Shown here piece by piece: positions 48,146-59,477 of a stretch of 64,000 nt of DNA. Position numbers and translations under genes: made by a program. Below the pieces are notes generated by a model. That model had not been told where the DNA came from and searched no databases. It worked only from the letters and a program-made list of their open reading frames with translations. The stretch comes from Tragulus kanchil (lineage: Eukaryota > Chordata > Mammalia > Artiodactyla > Tragulidae): contig JAIOJX010000004.1 in assembly GCA_022376925.1 (NCBI GenBank), forward strand, positions 1,550,001 through 1,614,000, in the 5' to 3' direction. Numbering within the stretch: the stretch's first letter is position 1; each line of letters starts with the position of its first letter.

Positions 48146-48572
48146 AAAGGAAGGCAGCTTTGAAGACACATTGATTTAAGCGCAGTAAGACTCATTTCAG
48201 ATCTCTGCTCTAAGGAGCTATACGATAATAAATTTAGGTTGTTTTAAGTCCCTAAGTAATTTGTTGCAGCAGGAACAGGTAACTAATACAATGGCTCTCA
48301 TTTACTTATGGAGATACAAACGAATGCCTTGTCTTATTATTATCAGCAATCCAAGGTAGCACCTCTTTTCAGCCATCTTGGCATACCCAAACCTTGAGTT
48401 CCAAGCAATCTGTCCCCCAAACACTTGCTTTTCTTTTCGTGTCTGTACCAGTGCTCACAGTGTCCTCTCCAGAGTGCCCTCCCCCAGATTCTGCTTGACC
48501 TACCTCTCTTCAATGCTCATGGGTTCCATGAAGCAGCTCATGATCCATCCCTTCTCTGATTCTCCAGAACTT
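48146..48572. other. Single-copy interval, possible L2-like remnant
   Basis: No exon is visible. The C/T-rich segment 48410-48570 has an antisense-L2-like texture but is too decayed to assign. Confidence 0.35.
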
Positions 48573-48759
48573 TTTATTTTCAATGTATATTGCATTTCAA
48601 TTGGTGCTTTCTAAGGGGAGAGAAGGGAACAAGAAAAAAGAATGGAGTTTGCATGCACAGGTTGAAACTGCTCCAGGTTGTTTCTTTCCACAATGATATT
48701 TTCCTCTCTCTGCAGAACCAGTTACCACCACACTGTGTGACTGTGATTTATTTACAGGT

Positions 48760-48895
48760 CTTCCTGGCCGCTGGATGGTGAGGGCCCCCACAGTGGACAC
48801 CATGTCTTACCTCCTTTTCTGTGTCCCAGCTCCTAGGACCCATGCTAGGTAAAGTAGGGATTCAATAACTGTTTCTTGAATGAATTGATGAAGAG
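48760..48895 (-). repeat. L2 LINE 3' end, antisense
   Basis: 'tcccagctcctaggacccat', 'gctaggtaaagtagggattc' and 'aataactgtttcttgaatga' match the antisense L2 terminus. Copy at about 49820-49955. Confidence 0.75.
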
Positions 48896-49104
48896 AACAA
48901 GTGCAATGGCTGGTTATGTTGAACAGACAGGACTATTAATAACTTTTTCTTGCACCATCTGTCTCTGTTTAGTCAGGCTGGTCAATTGAAGCACCTCAGT
49001 TAATGCAATATGATTTTAAATGGCACTGCTTTGATGCACAGCTTAAAACATATACTTTTCTTTGTTTTATGTTTTGCTTTTGCTGAAGAAGACTCCCACC
49101 ATAA

Positions 49105-49660
49105 AAATTCTTTATATCAGCTTTATTTAACAAAGGGTGCTATTGTAAGTAAAATGATTATAATAATGCAAACTCTTTGCCCCAGTAATTCTATTACTGA
49201 AAATGTATCATAAGGATAATAAGCCTATGTACACAAAGGTTTATCTAAGAGAATGTTCAGAATATTTTAATGTTCCTGAAATAATAGGAAATAGCCCATA
49301 TGTAATGGTGCTGTAGTAGTGCTTAGTCACTCATTTGTGTCCCCTCTTTGTGACTTTAGCCCCCCTGGTTCCTTTTATGGGGTTTTCCAGGCAAGAAAAC
49401 TGGAGTGAGTTGCCATTCCCTTCTCCAGAGGATCTTCTTGAACCAGAGACTGAGCCCACATCTCCTGCATTACAGGTGGATTCTTTATCATCTGAGCTAC
49501 CAAGGAGTCCCCAAAATGTGATAGGGATTATCTAAATATAGTATCTCTGTTATAAGACACCATTCTGTTATCAAACATGATTTTGTCAACTGATATTTAT
49601 TATATATAAAGATGTTTATGCATATTTTTTATTTGTATGTTTATTTTCAATGTATATTGC
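49105..49660 (+). repeat. Old L1 ORF2 3' region interrupted by a Bov-tA SINE
   Basis: 49130-49300 ('ttgccccagtaattctatta', 'aggaaatagcccatatgtaa') reads as an old mammalian L1 near the ORF2 end, and 49525-49660 may continue it. The interruption is the SINE at 49312-49515. Repeated from about 50165 by duplication 18. Confidence 0.55.
49312..49515 (-). repeat. Bov-tA SINE
   Basis: 'tagtgcttagtcactcattt', 'ccaggcaagaaaactggagt', 'cattacaggtggattcttta' and 'tgagctaccaaggagtcccc'. Complete with head. Copy at 50372-50575. Confidence 0.9.
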
Positions 49661-50371
49661 ATTTCAATTGGTGCTTTCTAAGGGAGAGAACAAGAAAAAG
49701 AATGGAGTTTGCATGCACAGGTTGAAACTGCTCCAGGTTGTTTCTTTCCACAATGATATTTTCCTCTCTCTGCAGAACCAGTTACCACCACACTGTGTGA
49801 CTGTGATTTATTTACAGGTCTTCCTGGCCGCTGGATGGTGAGGGCCCCCACAGTGGACACCATGTCTTACCTCCTTTTCTGTGTCCCAGCTCCTAGGACC
49901 CATGCTAGGTAAAGTAGGGATTCAATAACTGTTTCTTGAATGAATTGATGAAGAGAACAAGTGCAATGGCTGGTTATGTTGAACAGACAGGACTATTAAT
50001 AACTTTTTCTTGCACCATCTGTCTCTGTTTAGTCAGGCTGGTCAATTGAAGCACCTCAGTTAATGCAATATGATTTTAAATGGCACTGCTTTGATGCACA
50101 GCTTAAAACATATACTTTTCTTTGTTTTATGTTTTGCTTTTGCTGAAGAAGACTCCCACCATAAAAATTCTTTATATCAGCTTTATTTAACAAAGGGTGC
50201 TATTGTAAGTAAAATGATTATAATAATGCAAACTCTTTGCCCCAGTAATTCTATTACTGAAAATGTATCATAAGGATAATAAGCCTATGTACACAAAGGT
50301 TTATCTAAGAGAATGTTCAGAATATTTTAATGTTCCTGAAATAATAGGAAATAGCCCATATGTAATGGTGC

Positions 50372-50575
50372 TGTAGTAGTGCTTAGTCACTCATTTGTGT
50401 CCCCTCTTTGTGACTTTAGCCCCCCTGGTTCCTTTTATGGGGTTTTCCAGGCAAGAAAACTGGAGTGAGTTGCCATTCCCTTCTCCAGAGGATCTTCTTG
50501 AACCAGAGACTGAGCCCACATCTCCTGCATTACAGGTGGATTCTTTATCATCTGAGCTACCAAGGAGTCCCCAAA
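50372..50575 (-). repeat. Bov-tA SINE (second copy)
   Basis: Copy of 49312-49515 through duplication 18. Confidence 0.9.
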
Positions 50576-50796
50576 ATGTGATAGGGATTATCTAAATATA
50601 GTATCTCTGTTATAAGACACCATTCTGTTATCAAACATGATTTTGTCAACTGATATTTATTATATATAAAGATGTTTATGCATATTTTTTATTTGTATGT
50701 TTATTTTCTAACTATCATATAATAAGCTTATATTTAAAACTTAGGTTTAATTGTTTTTTTAAAATAGCTTTGTCTGCAAGAGGAAAATTGCATAAA

Positions 50797-51158
50797 ACTT
50801 CAATATTTTTCCGGGCTTCCCCTGGTGGTCCAGTGGGTAAGGACACCGCCTTGCAGTGCAAGGGGCGCCGATTGGATCCCTGGCCTGGGAAGATCCCACG
50901 TGCCGCAGAGCGGCTGGACTGATGTGTCCAATTACCGAGCCAGAGCTCTGGAGCGCATGCGCCCAGAGCCGGTGCTCTGCAACGACAGACGCCACCGCGA
51001 TGGGAGGCCCACAGCAGCCAAAGAACAAAGATGGATGAAAATAGAGAAATGAAAGACCAATAGAAGTGGCCCGCCTGCTCCCCTCCCTCCCCAACCCGAC
51101 CCCCGCCCAAAATAAATAAATAAATCTTTAAAAAAAAAAAAAACTTCAATATTTTTCC
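50797..51158 (+). repeat. Young CHR-type SINE with 16-bp target-site duplication
   Basis: The body is 50813-51142: head 'gggcttcccctggtggtcca', CpG-rich middle ('cccacgtgccgcagagcggc', 'gcgcatgcgcccagagccgg'), a C-rich spacer near 51070-51108, then an AAATAAAT tail and A-run. It is flanked by 'acttcaatatttttcc' at 50797-50812 and 51143-51158, a perfect duplication. High CpG retention and perfect flanks suggest recent insertion. It lies in single-copy sequence just after duplication 18. Frames of 60-144 codons here are SINE sequence. Confidence 0.95.
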
Positions 51159-52140
51159 AAATTACAAGAAAACTCATCTACAGATGAGATTCAATTCTCT
51201 GACTATGACAAAAGAAGGAGAAAAATCACAAAGGCTTGAAATATAACTCATTCCATTAATTCATTCACTCTAGGAACACATATTGTACCATCTTATTTGA
51301 GATATTTAATATCAAGCAACAGAAAAGGACTCTAGAAAACTTAGGCAAAAGGGAAATTATTAGAATATTATTTAGAGACACAGAATTGTTGAGATTCTAG
51401 AAGCCAGGAGATGCAGGTACCAGGAGAGTTCCAGAGAACTAAAAAGCAGAGTGTTCACAGAGAAACTCCATCAGGGCTGTGTGCTGTCCCTCATGAAGTG
51501 GTGATGGACTCTACCAGTTCTCCATCCTTGAGTCACTTAGCCAACTTCAGAGCTACTGGCAAACACACCACAGAGGCTCAAGGTAGCTTTGTGTCTCCTC
51601 CTTCCCTTGTTCTGAGTCAAAGAGTGAAGAAGGAAAGATCCAGTCCTTCCACACAGACTACAAACAATAAAGGAAATGTCATGTTATCAGTAAATTTGGG
51701 GTGCAGTTAGGAAGGAAGGCAGAATGGAAGCTGACATCCCCAAAATAATAAATGACCACTACAAGCCTCTGAGATGTTGCCAGGTACCAGGCTGTTCTTC
51801 ATTCCAGACCCACTTTTCCTGCTAGGAAGCCTCTGGCACAAAAATACCACTCAGGGGAGATTTAAGAAAGTTCTGATTCTATTATTTCACTTATAAGCTT
51901 GAAATGTTAATATTTTCTATTGTTAATTTCTTCTAGTCTGCAGAAAAAATAATTATTTTTCTCTTCTAGTTGTCCACACTTCGATCGACTGGTACGAATG
52001 TCCTATTACATATTTAGTGTATAGCAGCCTACTACTGACTAAAGTACCTTCTCAGCAGCACACAAGGAGGGTTATCTTAAAAACTTCAAAGCTTATTTTA
52101 AGTTTATTTGGCTCTAGGTCCCTTAGCTGCAAGATAGAGG
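51159..52140. other. Single-copy interval, no gene seen
   Basis: A 99-codon plus frame at 51411-51710 (Ser/Thr-rich, ending near 'ctgagtcaaagagtg') has no domain I recognise. A small CpG-containing stretch 'cttcgatcgactggtacgaa' lies near 51979 in otherwise CpG-poor DNA. Confidence 0.45.
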
Positions 52141-52250
52141 GTATGTGTGTGTGTGTATATGTGTGTGTATGCTGTGTGTGTGTGTGTGTGTTGTGTATAT
52201 GAGAGACAGAGAGGGAAGAAGGGAGGAGGGAGGGAGAGAGAGAAATAAAG
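52141..52250. repeat. (TG)n microsatellite and GA-rich tract
   Basis: Interrupted TG/TA run at 52143-52200, followed by a purine tract ('gagagacagagagggaagaa' onward) to about 52245. Small open frames over it are repeat-derived. Confidence 0.93.
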
Positions 52251-52794
52251 TAGGCAGAAAACAAATAGAAAGGAAAAAAAAGCTAGAAATCAAATTCCAA
52301 ATCCAAATTGCTAAAATAAATCAATGCTTCTCTTGAACTCAGACTCAGAGTCTGCATACCTTCCATCCACTTAAGAGCTGCTAAAAATTTAAACACTTAG
52401 ACAAAGAGTTTTAATGCAGCTGCAGACGAATGGAAACCAAACTGTGAATACCTTTTCCATAATTAAGCCAGGGTGGTTGGCTTCATTTTAATAAACACAA
52501 CAGAATAAATATAGACCCTAGAACAAGACACCATGGCATTATTCTATGTCAGGAAACAACTTCTACCAAAACCTCCACTAAACAAAATTGAAAGTGGAGA
52601 AATATTTGTAATTTGTTGTAGGTAAGAATCAAATCTCCAACAGAGGGTCATGTTTATTCTTTGCTACAGAGCCTGGAGTATATGTTTATCTCCAACTCCC
52701 CCTAACCCAAGTCAGACCTGATGAGTGAGGCTTCCTCAACTCAGGTTCCTCAACTCAGCCTCCAGAGAGCTTTTGTCCTGAGCTCACTTACTTC

Positions 52795-53064
52795 TACTTC
52801 CAGCCCAGCTCACTCACTCTGTTCTCCCCCTGTGCTCTAGCCATCCTGGGCTATAGGTGCCTAGTCATGCATGACTCCCTGGCTTCAGAACCTTTGCATT
52901 GACAGTTTCATAAACCTGAAATGCTTCTCCTCTGGTTTGGTCTAAATATCTCTTTTACAGAGAAGTTCCCCTTGGCCAACTATCCCCCATCCCATTACGT
53001 TTTGTCCTAGGACTCTGCTTATGTCACCTACAGTCCTCATCTCACTCTGTAACTAATTCACTGA

Positions 53065-53109
<45 letters not shown>

Positions 53110-53160
53110 TTGCATGCTTACTCTCTGCCTCTCCAATAAAGCATAAACTAAAGGTAAGAG
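52795..53160 (-). repeat. L2 LINE, antisense, holding a (TC)n(TA)n microsatellite
   Basis: 'tcagaacctttgcattgaca', 'agagaagttccccttggcca', 'tgtcctaggactctgcttat' and 'ctctccaataaagcataaac' follow antisense L2 order. The TC/TA run at 53065-53109 interrupts it. Copy at about 53959-54290. Confidence 0.7.
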
Positions 53161-54194
53161 ACTCCGAACTTCAGGAAGAACCCGGGTTAGAGTAGACTCT
53201 CCTTGGTAAGAGCTGAATGGATAGAAATATGAATGGGACACTAGGATTTGTGATTGTGCTTTCCAATGGGTCAGAGTTGCCCGAGAACCAAGGAGGTCAA
53301 AGTAACACATAACTCTGCAGATGAAAAGATGATCATTCACTTCTGTGAGAGGATGTGGCTTTGGGAGATAGAGACTTGTATGTAGGAAGGGCTGTGAAAT
53401 GGAACAGGTGGTTCAGATGCTGTGACATTATGTCTGTAACTGAAAGTGGATGAGGAACCAGAGAAAGAGGAGAGAAACTTCAGGTTGCCTCTAACCAGGA
53501 AGAGCTGCCCAGAAGTCAATCTATTCCAAAGGGGATTAACAGTATTAAGTAAGAGAGTATGAGACCACAGAAAATTTAAAGACAGGCTGTTCTTAGTAAC
53601 TTGCTATGTGTCAAAGTCTGTTATGAATCTGCTTGAACACCAAAAGGCTAGCTGCCTGAATTAGTAGAGAACAGAGGCAAATAAAAGCAGTCAAGCAGTT
53701 ATCATGCCCAGATAAGAGACTCTCGGCCCTTTTCTGTGCTTTGCTGTCCTTTGTCCTCTAGTCATCCTGATATTGTTGGGTTTAATCTATTTATGTCTGA
53801 AAAGGCCGTTAACTAATCCATGTTTTATTATTGATAAAATCAAATAAATGAATAGTCTTTGGGAAGGAAAACTGGATAATGAAATTTCCAAGAACAGCCA
53901 AGTCACAATAAAAACATCATCAGTATGATCTTCCAGGCAAAACTCTGGCAACTAAGTTCCTGTGCTCTAGCCATCCTGGGCTATAGGTGCCTAGTCATGC
54001 ATGACTCCCTGGCTTCAGAACCTTTGCATTGACAGTTTCATAAACCTGAAATGCTTCTCCTCTGGTTTGGTCTAAATATCTCTTTTACAGAGAAGTTCCC
54101 CTTGGCCAACTATCCCCCATCCCATTACGTTTTGTCCTAGGACTCTGCTTATGTCACCTACAGTCCTCATCTCACTCTGTAACTAATTCACTGA

Positions 54195-54234
<40 letters not shown>

Positions 54235-55071
54235 TGCATGCTTACTCTCTGCCTCTCCAATAAAGCATAAACTAAAGGTAAGAGACTCCGAACTTCAGGA
54301 AGAACCCGGGTTAGAGTAGACTCTCCTTGGTAAGAGCTGAATGGATAGAAATATGAATGGGACACTAGGATTTGTGATTGTGCTTTCCAATGGGTCAGAG
54401 TTGCCCGAGAACCAAGGAGGTCAAAGTAACACATAACTCTGCAGATGAAAAGATGATCATTCACTTCTGTGAGAGGATGTGGCTTTGGGAGATAGAGACT
54501 TGTATGTAGGAAGGGCTGTGAAATGGAACAGGTGGTTCAGATGCTGTGACATTATGTCTGTAACTGAAAGTGGATGAGGAACCAGAGAAAGAGGAGAGAA
54601 ACTTCAGGTTGCCTCTAACCAGGAAGAGCTGCCCAGAAGTCAATCTATTCCAAAGGGGATTAACAGTATTAAGTAAGAGAGTATGAGACCACAAAAATTC
54701 AAAGACAGGCTGTTCTTAGTAACTTGCTATGTGTCAAAGTCTGTTATGAATCTGCTTGAACACCAAAAGGCTAGCTGCCTGAATTAGTAGAGAACAGAGG
54801 CAAATAAAAGCAGTCAAGCAGTTATCATGCCCAGATAAGAGACTCTCGGCCCTTTTCTGTGCTTTGCTGTCCTTTGTCCTCTAGTCATCCTGATATTGTT
54901 GGGTTTAATCTATTTATGTCTGAAAAGGCCGTTAACTAATCCATGTTTTATTATTGATAAAATCAAATAAATGAATAGTCTTTGGGAAGGAAAACTGGAT
55001 AATGAAATTTCCAAGAACAGCCAAGTCACAATAAAAACATCATCAGTATGATCTTCCAGGCAAAACTCTGG
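52828..55071. repeat. Head-to-tail ~1.13 kb duplication 19 (52828-53948 / 53959-55071)
   Basis: The period is 1130 bp, falling by 6 after the microsatellite. The TA run is three units shorter in copy 2 (ending near 54233) than in copy 1 (ending near 53109). Another difference is 'cacagaaaatttaaag' versus 'cacaaaaattcaaag'. A microsatellite length change fits two alleles of one locus. Confidence 0.97.
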
Positions 55072-55133
55072 AGCAACTAAAATCGTAAAACTTATTTTAA
55101 AATTTTATGTAGGGGATATGGAGTTATCTCACC

Positions 55134-55445
55134 TTGCCAGATTCTTGGACTGGTTTGAGTAGTAGCAAGAATGCATTAGAAACAGAAACCAATAGGAGCC
55201 TTCAGGAAGGATTCAAGAGAGGCTGGGCACAAGTCAGGACTCTGTTCAAGACTCAACTAATGAAGCAAGTCTCATTAAGGAAAAAACTTGTCCTTGCACC
55301 TGAAGAGGCAAGTCATTCAGAGCCTGACCCCTTGACACAGAGGGTAGAGGCAGCAGTGACTTGTCACCAAGACACACTGACAGCAACAGAGGTGGTCAGA
55401 GCAAAGAGGGACAAGGTGAGTGCTGTTGAGATCATTGGATTCTAG
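55134..55445 (+). other. 103-codon open frame with a good splice-donor match, unrecognised
   Basis: An open frame of mixed composition, rich in Lys, Glu, Thr and Ser, not in any repeat I recognise. At 55411-55420 the sequence 'gacaaggtgagtgc' gives a strong donor (AAG|GTGAGT), and 'caccttgccag' at 55129-55139 is a possible weak acceptor. That would make an exon of roughly 275 bp. No homology is known to me and no partner exon was found. Treat as a weak exon candidate. Confidence 0.2.
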
Positions 55446-55978
55446 TTACATGTGTGGAATTATTTTGAGGTCTCCCACAGATAATAAAGAGGCACTTATA
55501 ATTAAGGTGGTTAGTGGGGGGTTTGAACTATCATTTATGTTTAAAGAAGGGCCAGCTAGGTAGCTAGGGGGTTGGCAGTTGTCCCAAATAACTGTTCCAT
55601 AAATGAATTACTAGTTTTTCTATGTGGCAGACCCTATGCTCAACCATGGGAATAGGATGAATTAGATAACAGGATGGATCCCTCTTTTCAAAGCACCCAG
55701 AGCCAATTAGAGGAGATAGGATTTGGCACAGATAATTTCAACACATTGTAAAAGTTAATAAGGTAAGCACAGGTAGAACTCATGGTATTTATTATTGCTA
55801 TTATTTTTACATAACAAACACTTATTTAGTGCCTGGTATTTGCTAGTCACATCACTAAGAAAGAGTAAAGAACTTGGTGTGGAGGTCACATGACATGGCT
55901 GGAAAGGGTCAGAATCAAGATTAGAAGCAGGCAGTCTGACTTTAAAGACTTTGCTAAGAGTAACCGCGAAATAAAGAT
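55446..55978. other. Single-copy interval, nothing recognised
   Basis: AT-rich non-coding sequence. A fragment at 55790-55850 resembles the end of an antisense MIR, at low confidence. Confidence 0.4.
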
Positions 55979-56261
55979 CATAACAATAGGGCTTCCCTGG
56001 GGTCCAGTGGGTAAGGACACTGCCTTGCAGTGCAAGGGGCACCGGTTCAATCCCTGGCCTGGGAAGATCTCACGTGCTGCGGAGCAGCTGGACTGATGTG
56101 TCCAACTACCGAGCTGGAGTTCTGGAGCACATGTGCCCAGAGCCAGTGTTCTGCAACAAGAGAGGCCATTGTGATGGGAGGCTCACACAGACCAAAGAAC
56201 AAACATGGATGGAAATAAATAAATGAAAGATCAATAGAAGTGGCCAAAAAAACATAACAAT
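55979..56261 (+). repeat. CHR-type SINE with target-site duplication
   Basis: The body is 55989-56251, from 'gggcttccctggggtccagt' to an AAATAAAT tail and 'agaagtggccaaaaaaa'. It is flanked by 'cataacaata' at 55979-55988 and 56252-56261. Less CpG-rich than the copy at 50813, so probably older. Confidence 0.92.
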
Positions 56262-56309
56262 AATAACAACAATATAAAAATAACATTAATGTTAGTGATG
56301 CTATATGTC

Positions 56310-56590
56310 GTGGTGGTTTAGTTGCTGAGTCATGTCTGACTCTTGCAACCCCATGGACTGTAGCCCCCCAGGCTTCTCCGTCCATGGACTATTCTAGGCA
56401 TCAATACTGGACTGGGTTGCCATTCCCTTTTCTAGGGGATCTTCCCAACCCAGGAACTGAATGCATGTCTCCCACATTGCAGGCAGATTCTTTACCATCT
56501 AAGTCACCAGAGAAGCTCAAGAATACTGAACCGGATTGCTGTTGTTTTCTCCATGGGATCTTCCCAACCCAGGGATCTAACCTGCATCTC
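56310..56590 (-). repeat. Bov-tA SINE (56310-56518) plus a second SINE fragment
   Basis: A complete minus-strand Bov-tA ('gttgctgagtcatgtctgac' to 'aagtcaccagagaagctc') is followed by another minus-strand fragment from about 56519 ('aagaatactgaaccggattg' to 'gggatctaacctgcatctcc'). Confidence 0.85.
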
Positions 56591-56596
56591 CAAACT

Positions 56597-57121
56597 AAAA
56601 GTTGCTTGTTCCTTGGAAGACAGCATATTAAAAAAACAGAGACATCACTTTGTCAACAAAGATACATATAGTCAAAGCCATGGTTTTCCCAGTAGCCATA
56701 TACAGATGTAACAGTTGGACCATAAAGAAGGCTGAGCCTTGAAGAATTGATACTTTCAAACTGTGGTGCTGTAGAAGACTCATGAAAGTCCCTTGGACAG
56801 CAAGGAGATCAAACCAGTCAATTTTAAAGGAAATTAACCCTGAATATTCATTGGAAAGACTGATGCTAAAGCCGAAGCTTCAATACTTTGGCCACCTGAT
56901 ATGAAGAGCCTCAAAAGAAAAGACCCTGCTGCTGGAAAAGATTGAGGGCAGGAGGAGAAGGAGATGATAAAGGATGAGATTGTTGGATGGCATCATTGAT
57001 TCAATGGACATGAGTCTGAACAAACTCCATGAGATGATGTAGGACAGGGGAGCCTGGTGTGCTGCAGTCCATGTGGTTGAAAAGAGTCAGACATAACTTA
57101 GCAACTAAACAACAACAACAC
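56597..57121 (+). mobile_element. BovB (RTE-type LINE) 3' end
   Basis: About 525 bp of the BovB 3' region: 'aagttgcttgttccttggaa', 'ttggaccataaagaaggctg', 'gaagactcatgaaagtccct', 'tactttggccacctgatatg', 'ctggatggca'-type blocks, and a terminal 'aaagagtcagacataactta' followed by an (AAC)n tail. It is 5'-truncated and carries only the remains of the reverse transcriptase C-terminal coding part. BovB is known to have entered ruminants by horizontal transfer and to be the likely partner for Bov-A SINEs, which share its 3' end. Confidence 0.93.
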
Positions 57122-57734
57122 TTAACTATCTCATAGAGAAACAATAAACTCAGGCTGGATTTTTGATGCACAAGAAAGCAAATCAGGGATCAGGATATTA
57201 TGGGGAAATAATTCAGCTTGGTTTAAGACTGTCTCAACATTTGGGCCCGTCTAGCACTGTAGGTACCAAAGCACAAACTGGGCGCATCTGCCAGGAATGC
57301 TGAAACAAGAGCTCCTGTTCAAGATGCGAGGTTCAACATTATTTCTGCTCCCTCAGTTCACTGATTCTCTTACATTGAAGTTTGAAAGCCTCAGTCTCTT
57401 TTGTAACATATTGTCTGGCTAACACTTAAAGCCTTTTCTATTCTTTCACTCTTTATGGGCCCCCATTCACTGTGCATGAATTTTTAAATTATCACCTGTA
57501 TGCTGACAGGTCCCAAATTTTACACTCCAGCCCAGAGTTCTTCTCAGAGCTCTAGGTCTACCTCTTGGATATAAGATATCCAGGCTACTGGCCTTGGGAA
57601 TAGTTGGTCTAATTTGACCTAGATGACCATGGAAGAGATTTTCTATGGAAAATCATAAAATGAGGTGAACAGGTTTAAACAAGATCATAAGAGAGCTTAT
57701 AGAAATGGTAAAGGCATTTGGTGGTATTTAAAAA

Positions 57735-57890
57735 CAGAAGGATTTAGGGTTTTCCCTGACAGTCCAGTGGTTAAGACTGCAAGCTTTTACTTCTTGGAAT
57801 TCAATTTCTGATAAGGGAACTAAGATCCTGCATGCCTTGTGGTATGGCCAAACAAAACAAAACAAAAAGCAACAAAAAGCAGAAGGATTT
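57735..57890 (+). repeat. Short CHR-type SINE with target-site duplication
   Basis: The body is 57747-57879: 'ccctgacagtccagtggtta', 'gggaactaagatcctgcatg', tail of AAAC repeats. Flanked by 'cagaaggattt' at 57735-57745 and 57880-57890. Copy at 58942-59097. Confidence 0.88.
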
Positions 57891-58941
57891 TAACTTGAGT
57901 GGCACAGACTTGCTTCTAGGACCAACTGGAAAGGAAGCATCATACCATTTGAATGTTCAAGAACAATATAGCATCATAATGATTTAAATGGTATTTTCTG
58001 TTTTATGCTTCTAGAATCACCCTAGGGATAGTTAAGAAGATTTAACTAGGATGGTCAGGTTGTATATGTCTCAATCTCAACATTGTATAAATAACAGTAC
58101 AACTGGCAAAGTCTTGAAAGATAAAAGTGAGAAGGAGTGATAAATGTCCTTATCATACAACATGGAAATCAAGAGATGTCCAACCTTTTCATTAAAGGAA
58201 TGAGAAATGAAGGCTTAATTGTGCTTCTTAAAGTTGTAGAGGTGACCACAGAAGGAACAGAAAATATTATGAGTACGGTCAATTTAAAAGAGTCAGACAT
58301 AACTTAGCAACTAAACAACAACAACACTTAACTATCTCATAGAGAAACAATAAACTCAGGCTGGATTTTTGATGCACAAGAAAGCAAATCAGGGATCAGG
58401 ATATTATGGGGAAATAATTCAGCTTGGTTTAAGACTGTCTCAACATTTGGGCCCGTCTAGCACTGTAGGTACCAAAGCACAAACTGGGCGCATCTGCCAG
58501 GAATGCTGAAACAAGAGCTCCTGTTCAAGATGCGAGGTTCAACATTATTTCTGCTCCCTCAGTTCACTGATTCTCTTACATTGAAGTTTGAAAGCCTCAG
58601 TCTCTTTTGTAACATATTGTCTGGCTAACACTTAAAGCCTTTTCTATTCTTTCACTCTTTATGGGCCCCCATTCACTGTGCATGAATTTTTAAATTATCA
58701 CCTGTATGCTGACAGGTCCCAAATTTTACACTCCAGCCCAGAGTTCTTCTCAGAGCTCTAGGTCTACCTCTTGGATATAAGATATCCAGGCTACTGGCCT
58801 TGGGAATAGTTGGTCTAATTTGACCTAGATGACCATGGAAGAGATCTCTCTATGGAAAATCATAAAATGAGGTGAACAGGTTTAAACAAGATCATAAGAG
58901 AGCTTATAGAAATGGTAAAGGCATTTGGTGGTATTTAAAAA

Positions 58942-59097
58942 CAGAAGGATTTAGGGTTTTCCCTGACAGTCCAGTGGTTAAGACTGCAAGCTTTTACTTC
59001 TTGGAATTCAATTTCTGATAAGGGAACTAAGATCCTGCATGCCTTGTGGTATGGCCAAACAAAACAAAACAAAAAGCAACAAAAAGCAGAAGGATTT
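58942..59097 (+). repeat. Short CHR-type SINE (second copy)
   Basis: Copy of 57735-57890 through duplication 20, flanks included. Confidence 0.88.
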
Positions 59098-59477
59098 TAA
59101 CTTGAGTGGCACAGACTTGCTTCTAGGACCAACTGGAAAGGAAGCATCATACCATTTGAATGTTCAAGAACAATATAGCATCATAATGATTTAAATGGTA
59201 TTTTCTGTTTTATGCTTCTAGAATCACCCTAGGGATAGTTAAGAAGATTTAACTAGGATGGTCAGGTTGTATATGTCTCAATCTCAACATTGTATAAATA
59301 ACAGTACAACTGGCAAAGTCTTGAAAGATAAAAGTGAGAAGGAGTGATAAATGTCCTTATCATACAACATGGAAATCAAGAGATGTCCAACCTTTTCATT
59401 AAAGGAATGAGAAATGAAGGCTTAATTGTGCTTCTTAAAGTTGTAGAGGTGACCACAGAAGGAACAGAAAATATTAT

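Larger units (their letters stand above)
48573..50708. repeat. Head-to-tail ~1.07 kb duplication 18 (48573-49648 / 49640-50708)
   Basis: The copies share nine bases, 'tttattttc', at the seam. Copy 2 lacks seven bases near its start ('ctaaggggagagaaggg' becomes 'ctaagggagaga'), so the period changes from 1067 to 1060. Confidence 0.97.
57080..59477. repeat. Head-to-tail ~1.21 kb duplication 20 (57080-58270 / 58287-59477)
   Basis: The largest period, 1207 bp. Copy 2 restarts in the last bases of the BovB element ('aaaagagtcagacataactt'). One difference is 'gagattttctatgg' versus 'gagatctctctatgg'. The 16-bp seam 58271-58286 looks like a mis-read form of the bases preceding copy 1. Confidence 0.97.

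Noticed and set aside
50825..51149. Open frames of 60-144 codons on both strands
   Set aside because: They lie wholly in a CHR-type SINE; near-identical peptides occur at 1770-2258, 37224-37446 and 56030-56385.
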